From Lamellibrachia columna (Eukaryota; Annelida; Polychaeta; Sabellida; Siboglinidae), in contig OY759266.1 of the NCBI GenBank assembly GCA_963662155.1, forward strand, positions 2,399,139-2,463,138: DNA of 64,000 nt, given 5' to 3'. Made by a program: the position numbers and the translations under genes. How positions within the stretch are numbered: position 1 is the stretch's first letter; each line of letters starts with the position of its first letter. Below, piece by piece: positions 58,901 to 64,000 of this stretch. The notes under the pieces are model-generated. The model searched no databases, had not been told where the DNA came from, and saw only the letters and a list, made by a program, of their open reading frames with translations.

Positions 58901-61900
58901 GACACGACTGACCAGGAACATTTGCTGACACTATTGCATGACGAATACGGTGTGTGTGGAATAGCGTTATCATGGTTCCGGACGTACTTGGAAGACCGCA
59001 CCCACTGTGTCAAGATAGACTCAAAAACATCCGCGACTATTCCGCTACAGAGTGGTGTGCCACAGGGCTCGGTCCTTGGGCCAGTTATGTTCACTCTATA
59101 CACCACCCCATTGCAGCGGATATTCAAAAGACATGGCATAAAATACCATAAGTATGCCGACAACATTCAACTATATGCGTCATACAATCCCGCTACATCA
59201 GGCGACCAAGTGAAAACTGCGAGGCGACTCGAAAACTGTATTGGGGAAGCCAGACGATGGATGGCGCTGCGCATGCTGAAACTAAACGACGAAAAAACAA
59301 AGATGATGATCTTTACATCAAAACATCATCTCAGGATGTACGGAGGCTGCTCCTTGAGAATCGGAGACGATACGGTTTCACCATCAGATCGCATAAGGAA
59401 TTTGGGAGTTCACATGGATCAACATCTGACGATGACAGATCATGTGACTGCTGTGTGTGCCGCATGTAACTACCATCTGTACAGACTGTCATCAATACGG
59501 CACTATTTAACAACTGAAGCCGCGAAAAGTGCTGTCAATGCACTCGTCACCTCTCGCCTGGACTACTGTAACTCCCTCTTGCATAACATACCGTTATCAC
59601 AGACAGCCCGGTTGCAGCGTGTCCAGAACAATGCAGCCAGGCTAATAACACGCACCAGTAAACACGACCACATCACACCAGTGTTGAAGGAGCTGCATTG
59701 GCTGCCGGTTGAGAGCCGAATCGCCTTCAAGATGTTGGTAATGACTTATAAATGCATCAATGGTTTGGCGCCGTCTTATCTTGCAGAACTTGTTCAACCA
59801 CGAAAACGTGACGGACGCCTACGCCAGAACTATGCGCCAATACTGCACCAAGGCGTAACAAAGAAGTGTATTGGCGGTTCGGCATTTGGCGCAGCAGCAC
59901 CACGATTATGGAATGAATTACCTGTGAACATTCGTGCATCGGGGACACTTTCTGTGTTTAGAAAGTGTTTAAAGACATATCTTTTTATTAGACATTTTAA
60001 TTAATTTAAATTGTTTTGAAATGATGGACATTGCTTTATAATTTCTTTTTAGTGTTATATACATTTTAATTAGTGTTTAGTTTTTATATTAATTTATATA
60101 GTTTACATAAAAAATTGCGCTATAGAAAAATAGTATTATTATATTATTATGTATACAAGGAGACTGAGAGGCAGGGTGTGGACATGCTCCAGGGATGTAT
60201 ACAAAGAGACTGAGAGGCAGTGTGTGGATGTGCTCCAGGGATGTATACAAGGAGACTGAGAGGCAGTGTCTGGACGTGCTCCAGGGATGTATACAAAGAG
60301 ACTGAGAGGCAGGGTGTGGACCTGCTCCAGGGATGTATACAAGGAGACTGAGAGGCAGTGTGTGGATGTGCTCCAGGGATGTATAGAATGAGACTGAGAG
60401 GCAGGGTGTGGACCTGCTCCAGGGATGTATACAAGGAGACTGAGAGGCAGTGTGTGGATGTGCTCCAGGGATGTATAGAATGAGACTGAGAGGCAGGGTG
60501 TGGACCTGCTCCAGGGATGTATACAAGGAGACTGAGAGGCAGGGTGTGGACGTGCTCCAGGGATGTATACAAAGAGACTGAGAGGCAGTGTGTGGACGTG
60601 CTCCAGGGATGTTTACAAGGAGACTGAGAGGCAGTGTGTGGACGTGCTCCAGGGATGTATACAAAGAGACTGAGAGGCAGTGTGTGGATGTGCTCCAGGG
60701 ATGTATACAAGGAGACTGAGAGGCAGGGTGTGGACGTGCTCCAGGGATGTATACAAGGAGACTGAGAGGCAATATGTGGACGTGCTCCAGGGATGTATGC
60801 AAGGAGACTGAGAGGCAGTGTGTGGAAGTGCTCCTCTCTTATTCTACATAATATGCTAAATAGTAAAAGATGATTAAGTTTATTTAAAATTCAAATTAAA
60901 GTCATTTACACATTCATTATTAACTTGCTCAATTTCTATCTTCCTTCTTCTGCAGACCTATTTTCTTTTCTTTTTTCTGTGAGGGCTTTCTGCTGGGGGG
61001 GGGTTGTAGCCTGGTTGTCCAGAAAGAATAAAAGCACATTGCCATCACTGGTTCTGCAGCGCTGCACAAATTGCTTTCTACCATTAAGTCTGTGGCTGAC
61101 AGCGTAAGACCCAAGTGGTGAGCATGGAGATAGATACATATCATGAACATTAGTGCATCAACATTGATACTAAACAAGATCAATTTCTTTGGGGGGGACA
61201 GCGCTTGTTTAACATTCTACACCAGTGTATTTAAAAAAAACTATTTTCTGACCCCATTTTACCAGGTACTGATGAAAGAGGAAAACCTAAATAACATCTG
61301 TTACAGTCTCATTATTATGTGTCCCCGTGTGGTATGTGTGTACATGTGTCGTATGTGTATCCCCGTGTGGTATGTGTGTGCCCATGTGGTATGTGTGCAC
61401 CTGTGTGGTATGTGAAACCTCGTGTGGTATGTGTGTACCTGTGTGGTATGTGTATGCCCATGTGGTATGTGTGTACCCATGTGGTATGTGTGTGCCCATG
61501 TGGTATGTGTGTACCTGTGTGGTATGTGTGTGTCCATGTGGTATGTGTGTGCCCATGTGGTATGTGTGTGCCCATGTGGTATGTGTGTGCCCATGTGGTA
61601 TGTGTGTACCCATGTGGTATGTGTGTGTCCGTGTGGTATGTGTGCACCCATGTGGTATGTGTGTGCCTGTGTGGTATGTGTGCCCGTGTGGTATGTGTGT
61701 GCCCATGTGGTATGTGTGTGCCCATGTGGTATGTGTGTGTCCGTGTGGTATGTGTGTGCCCATGTGGTATTTCATGGTTATAGCATGAAGGATGAGGGCG
61801 TATTTACAGGTTCCCACAGATCAAAGTAATTCAAAGTTTCATGGTGATCTGAGGTCAGATGACATTAGTGTTGTGTGACATCACATCATATTTTGAGATG

Positions 61901-62106
61901 GCCCCTTAAAATATTATATAAAAGAATGAATGACAATGTTAATGAATCGCTGACTGATTAATCGCTGATGGTGGGTTGAATGACAAACATTTTTATGATT
62001 TTAGCACTTGGCAAGTCCCAACTCGAGAGTATTGGCAATTCTTGGGTCTGGGATTCAGGCTCAGAGTCACTATAATGCTCTGTCTTTACTGCACAACTTT
62101 GATGAG
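47394..62106 (+). CDS. CRYM: Mu-crystallin / ketimine reductase, exons 1-4 (3' end outside window)
   Basis: CRYM is a cytosolic NAD(P)H-dependent reductase of cyclic ketimines (ornithine cyclodeaminase / mu-crystallin family) that in vertebrates also binds thyroid hormone. Exons 47394-47560, 48382-48526, 55215-55277 and 62005-62106 join in phase to 159 residues. They read MSGVPRIIAAPDVYKLL, GGVIQPVRTVVPIDKYHG, FLGVMSAYSGRDEALAVKLV, ATHQAWVMMFNPLNGNLTA, VDGESITAIRTGIASAVATK, then VLAILGSGIQAQSHYNAL. Human CRYM has GGVMQPVRTVVPV, LGVMPAYS, TAKRTAAVSAIATK and LGAGVQA at the same places. GSGIQAQ is the nucleotide-binding GxGxxA/G-type turn opening the Rossmann fold. About half of the usual ~314-residue protein is present; the rest lies to the right. 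Introns 2 and 3 hold an inverted repeat, LINEs and large minisatellites. Confidence 0.93.
47663..48330. repeat. 25-bp minisatellite in CRYM intron 1, about 27 copies
   Basis: Unit TGTGGAACTGACTGCACTGT plus CAGAC; later half GGCTGCACTG. One stray copy (ACTGATGCACTGTCAGACTG) lies beyond exon 2 at 48540-48570, so the array sequence now flanks the exon on both sides. Confidence 0.93.
48382..48526 (+). CDS. CRYM: CRYM exon 2 (residues 56-104)
   Basis: GFLGVMSAYSGRDEALAVKL to NPLNGNLTA. Acceptor TCACTACAG, donor GTAAGT. Confidence 0.93.
48527..49714 (+). other. CRYM intron 2, left unique part
   Basis: A+T-rich sequence; nothing recognised apart from the stray 25-bp unit noted above. Confidence 0.6.
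49715..50350. repeat. Large inverted repeat with palindromic centre
   Basis: Arms 49715-49974 and 50139-50350 are reverse complements, for example CTTCTTCCCAGCACTGCCTT against AAGGCAGTGCCGGGAAGAAG, and CTTCCAGTATATTGAAAACC against its complement. The left arm is longer only because of an expanded (AT)n at 49877-49934. In the spacer, 50101-50139 is a perfect 39-base palindrome (19-bp arms AGTATGCATTTGCTAAAAC). It may be a foldback element or an inverted duplication. Confidence 0.88.
50455..53070. repeat. 26-bp minisatellite, about 100 copies
   Basis: Unit GGGTAAGGGGTAGCATGTAC plus AACATT. Main variants are AGCATG, AGTGTG and AGCGTG. At the left end a five-unit block with GGGTAAAGGGTAACATG recurs three times (about 50510, 50640, 50770), a 130-bp higher-order repeat. 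All three minus frames are open for about 870-890 codons because the unit has no antisense stop in any frame; none is a gene. The plus (CRYM sense) strand has donor-like GG/GTAAGG in each unit. Confidence 0.96.
53090..54775 (+). mobile_element. Decayed LINE (endonuclease end and reverse transcriptase)
   Basis: NVLDLVLLNDDDIIGDVEYI (53095-53160) is the end of an AP-type endonuclease domain. After broken sequence, 53941-54138 reads IPNDWKEEKISAIYKKGNKA and 54345-54776 reads SGIPQGSHLGPLLFVLYIND with FADDIKIF, the RT catalytic motif intact. Frames change at least four times, and a 100-bp stretch is tandemly duplicated at 53281-53405. Not functional. The family is Jockey/CR1-like by motif, without closer placement. 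Confidence 0.82.
54776..55214 (+). other. CRYM intron 2, right part with dispersed repeat R2 copy 2
   Basis: Positions 55010-55110 (TACGTCAATCGTGTTCTAAT, TTTCCCGGGAAACATGGGTG) are the reverse complement of 19548-19680. TTTCCCGGGAAA is itself a 12-bp palindrome. Nothing else is recognised. Confidence 0.55.
55215..55277 (+). CDS. CRYM: CRYM exon 3 (residues 105-125)
   Basis: IVDGESITAIRTGIASAVAT plus K. Acceptor TTGTTTCAG, donor GTGAAT. A 63-nt in-phase exon. Confidence 0.92.
55485..56597. repeat. 46-bp minisatellite, left part of a split array, about 24 copies
   Basis: Unit GGGATGTATACAAGGAGACT, GAGAGGCAGTGTGTGGATGT, GCTCCA. A GACTGATGAGAGGCAGTGCG variant marks repeats of a longer block (55770, 55950, 56325). 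All minus frames are open (361-412 codons) as by-products. The array resumes at 60151 after the LINE. Confidence 0.95.
56833..58740 (+). pseudogene. LINE ORF2 5' part: AP endonuclease and start of RT
   Basis: Of 635 codons, the endonuclease motifs are LLNTRSVCNK, LTETWCK, RGGGVGLLYK, IVGDFNLH, HMLDLVITR and SDHYSVVF in order (residues about 115-320). The RT N-terminal region (SCPTDLLKK ... LFPITLRTAIVKPLLK) begins near residue 555. Frame is lost in CAAAG at 58651-58655, where one extra base separates it from the downstream frame. Confidence 0.85.
58658..60004 (+). pseudogene. LINE ORF2 3' part: reverse transcriptase with altered catalytic motif
   Basis: Continues with LKNYRPVSNIAFVGKVLEK, LDLSSAFDT, SGVPQGSVLGPVMF and KYADNIQLYA, then the C-terminal SRLDYCNSLL, RLQRVQNNAARL, HWLPVESRIAFK and TAA 60002-60004. 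The universal RT motif is (F/Y)ADD; here the second Asp is Asn (codon AAC, 59162-59164), so the copy is predicted to be catalytically dead as well as frameshifted. Confidence 0.88.
60151..60830. repeat. 46-bp minisatellite, right part of the split array, about 15 copies
   Basis: Same unit as 55485-56597, with the TATAGAATGAGACTGAGAGG variant shared by both parts. Confidence 0.95.
60831..61315 (+). other. CRYM intron 3, unique part
   Basis: A+T-rich with a G8 run at 60997-61005. No element or exon recognised. Confidence 0.55.
61316..61772. repeat. 19-bp minisatellite, about 24 copies
   Basis: Unit CATGTGGTATGTGTGTGCC with CCGTG and CCTGTG variants. Cys-rich (+) and His/Thr-rich (-) open frames in several registers are by-products. 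Confidence 0.94.
62005..62106 (+). CDS. CRYM: CRYM exon 4 (residues 126-159), start of Rossmann fold
   Basis: HLASPNSRVLAILGSGIQAQ, SHYNALSLLHNFDE. Acceptor TGATTTTAG, donor GTGAGT, in phase on both sides. Confidence 0.93.
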
Positions 62107-62129
62107 GTGAGTATGTGTGTCAGTGTAGA

Positions 62130-62335
62130 TTAGAGATCAGAAAGCACTCGTTCTCACAGAGGACAATAAATGAGTGGAACAAATTATCTACAGATTGTGT
62201 AAATGCTAGTGTGAATATGTTTAAAACAACATGGTTATGCATAGATGAAGAATCGTTGGACTCTCAATAAGCCAATGGCTCCCTTGTCCACTTGACATCT
62301 CTTTTATTTGCAGTGGATAGCAATCTTTTAAAATG
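62130..62335 (+). mobile_element. LINE 3' end (copy 4)
   Basis: CACTCGTTCTCACAGAGGAC, AATAAATGAGTGGAACAAAT and CTCTCAATAAGCCAATGGCT match copy 1 at 355-530 base by base with small deletions. It lies 24 bases after the CRYM exon 4 donor. Confidence 0.7.
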
Positions 62336-62520
62336 TTAAAGTCATCATCCTACCTACTTCATACAAAAAGTATACAAGCAGTTGATCACTTACTGAATTG
62401 TTAAGAAACATTTGTGCATAGATACTGTATATTTAAATATGTGTCACATGATTTGGGCTAAATATGTTGCAGGGTTGCATTTTGCTGTAATAATATATAA
62501 TTTGTCCTCACAATCAAAAA

Positions 62521-62630
62521 GATTGAATAAAAATACAATAAATACAATATTTTATTCAATCTAAATTATAGAATACCATATAATTTTTATAATATTATTA
62601 TAAAAAATATATGCTATTCTATAATTTAGA
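62521..62630. repeat. Two adjoining A+T-rich inverted repeats
   Basis: GATTGAATAAAA (62521-62532) pairs with 62550-62561, and TCTAAATTATAGAATA (62560-62575) pairs with 62615-62630, the latter enclosing a further ATATAATTTTTATAATA / TTATTATAAAAAATATAT near-palindrome. It could form a double hairpin; a decayed MITE is one explanation. Confidence 0.75.
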
Positions 62631-63002
62631 CACACATCACTTGGAAGTCTTTGTTGGGTTCATAAATGTGAATGAGCAATGTTTGCTTTCCCAACAGATA
62701 GCAGGATGTAGTCATACTCTTGTCAGTGCTATCAGTTAATGTAGGCACTATTATTGTTATCATAAGTTTTTATTTATAAATGAGTAATAAGATTATATCA
62801 AGTTATCCATTATCCAGGATAACACATGAACTGTTGTATTCTCAATTTCAGATATGTTCATATATTATTTACTCTTCATTCAGTTGCTCAGTTATAAAAA
62901 CTCTGCTAAGTTATACAGATTCAAGTTGTTTTATTATGAGAATACAGGATTTACAGTGTAAATTCTGGTAAATGATAAGATTGTCATATGACCAGTGAAA
63001 GG
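62631..63002 (+). other. CRYM intron 4, unique part
   Basis: A+T-rich; nothing recognised. Confidence 0.55.
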
Positions 63003-64000
63003 TATGATGTATATCATCATGATGTCAATATGATGTATATCATCATGATGTCAATATGACGTATATCATCATGATGTCAATATGACATATATCATCATGA
63101 TGTCAATATGATGTATATCATCATGATGTCAATATGATGTATATCATCATGATGTCAGTATGACGTATATCATCATGATGTCAATATGATGTATATCATC
63201 ATGATGTCAATATGATGTATATCATCATGATGTCAGTATGACGTATATAATCATGATGTCAATATGACGTATATCATCATGATGTCAATATGACATATAT
63301 CATCATGATGTCAATATGATGTATATCATCATGATGTCAATATGACGTATATCATCATGATGTCAATATGACGTATATCATCATGATGTCAATATGACAT
63401 ATATCATCATGATGTCAATATGATGTATATCATCATGATGTCAATATGATGTATATCATCATGATGTCAGTATGACGTATATCATCATGATGTCAATATG
63501 ATGTATATCATCATGATGTCAATATGATGTATATCATCATGATGTCAGTATGACGTATATCATCATGATGTCAATATGACGTATATCATCATGATGTCAA
63601 TATGACATATATCATCATGATGTCAATATGACGTATATCATCATGATGTCAATATGACGTATATCATCATGATGTCAATATGACATATATCATCATGATG
63701 TCAATATGATGTATATCATCATGATGTCAATATGATGTATATCATCATGATGTCAGTATGACGTATATCATCATGATGTCAATATGATGTATATCATCAT
63801 GATGTCAATATGATGTATATCATCATGATGTCAGTATGACGTATATCATCATGATGTCAATATGACGTATATCATCATGATGTCAATATGACATATATCA
63901 TCATGATGTCAATATGATGTATATCATCATGATGTCAATATGACGTATATCATCATGATGTCAATATGACGTATATCATCATGATGTCAATATGACATAT
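63003..64000. repeat. 26-bp minisatellite with higher-order structure, at least 38 copies
   Basis: Unit GATGTCAATATGATGTATAT plus CATCAT. CATCATGATG is a 10-bp palindrome. Three unit types (TGATGT, TGACGT, TGACAT) are ordered into an eight-unit block that occurs three times (starting about 63107, 63419 and 63705). The array runs off the right edge. Confidence 0.95.

Larger units (their letters stand above)
56598..60149 (+). mobile_element. LINE of CR1/L2 type, nearly full ORF2, inserted in the 46-bp array
   Basis: The insertion splits the minisatellite: GGATGTA ends the left part and ATGTATACAAGG starts the right part, so ATGTA may be a short target duplication. The 3' end is GCGCTATAGAAAAATAGTAT then ATT repeats. 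ORF2 spans 56833-60004 as two frames with one frameshift. No ORF1 is seen. Confidence 0.88.

Overview
The window is animal nuclear DNA, most likely from a marine bilaterian invertebrate. Genes are split by GT-AG introns, the proteins have clear vertebrate counterparts, and introns carry LINE, Penelope-like and SINE debris. A mollusc or other lophotrochozoan is my guess from the repeat types, and it is weakly supported. No prokaryotic gene, CRISPR array or operon is present.

Four genes are recognisable. (1) The last coding exon of an HGSNAT-like acetyltransferase (+, 612-787). (2) A complete 2-oxoglutarate dehydrogenase E1 gene, OGDH (+, 6258-41609), rebuilt here as 19 exons with every junction in phase and 1023 codons. 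(3) A complete three-exon UPF0728 / C10orf53 homologue of 92 aa (-, 46988-45490). (4) The first four exons of CRYM, mu-crystallin / ketimine reductase (+, 47394-62106), which runs off the right edge. OGDH and the UPF0728 gene converge. The UPF0728 gene and CRYM are divergent, with 405 bp between start codons. OGDH works in the mitochondrial TCA cycle, CRYM is a cytosolic NADPH-dependent imine reductase, and the role of UPF0728 is unknown.

The strongest new observation in the coding part is a second, previously unlisted version of OGDH exon 3 at 15043-15136 (3a), alongside 17656-17782 (3b). Both enter in phase 0 and leave in phase 1 and both encode a GH-x4-LDPL core. Including both or neither gives an in-frame stop, so the reading frame enforces mutually exclusive use. 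They would give isoforms of 1012 and 1023 residues differing in the region linked to Ca2+ response in vertebrate OGDH.

The non-coding part is dominated by tandem arrays: I count about 35 separate minisatellites with units of 14 to 110 bp, adding up (from my own interval estimates) to about 22 kb, a third of the window. Almost every long intron has at least one. Many abut splice sites, and several contain splice-like or other functional-looking motifs in every unit: a copied 5' splice site in intron 8, acceptor-like units in intron 3, donor-like units in OGDH intron 2 and CRYM intron 2, GATA boxes in intron 8, and poly(A)-signal units in the OGDH/UPF0728 intergenic gap. Because many units lack stops, they create very long but spurious open frames on both strands. 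Three arrays show higher-order structure.

Mobile elements: a Penelope-like 3' end at the left edge, four copies of one LINE 3' end (250-575, 13120-13460, 39330-39790, 62130-62335), an antisense LINE fragment (37490-38230), a decayed LINE (53090-54775), and a nearly full LINE of the CR1/L2 type (56598-60149) that split a 46-bp minisatellite and carries a frameshift and a catalytic-site change. There are also two tRNA-type SINE heads, a small dispersed repeat with five copies, and an inverted-repeat structure in CRYM intron 2.
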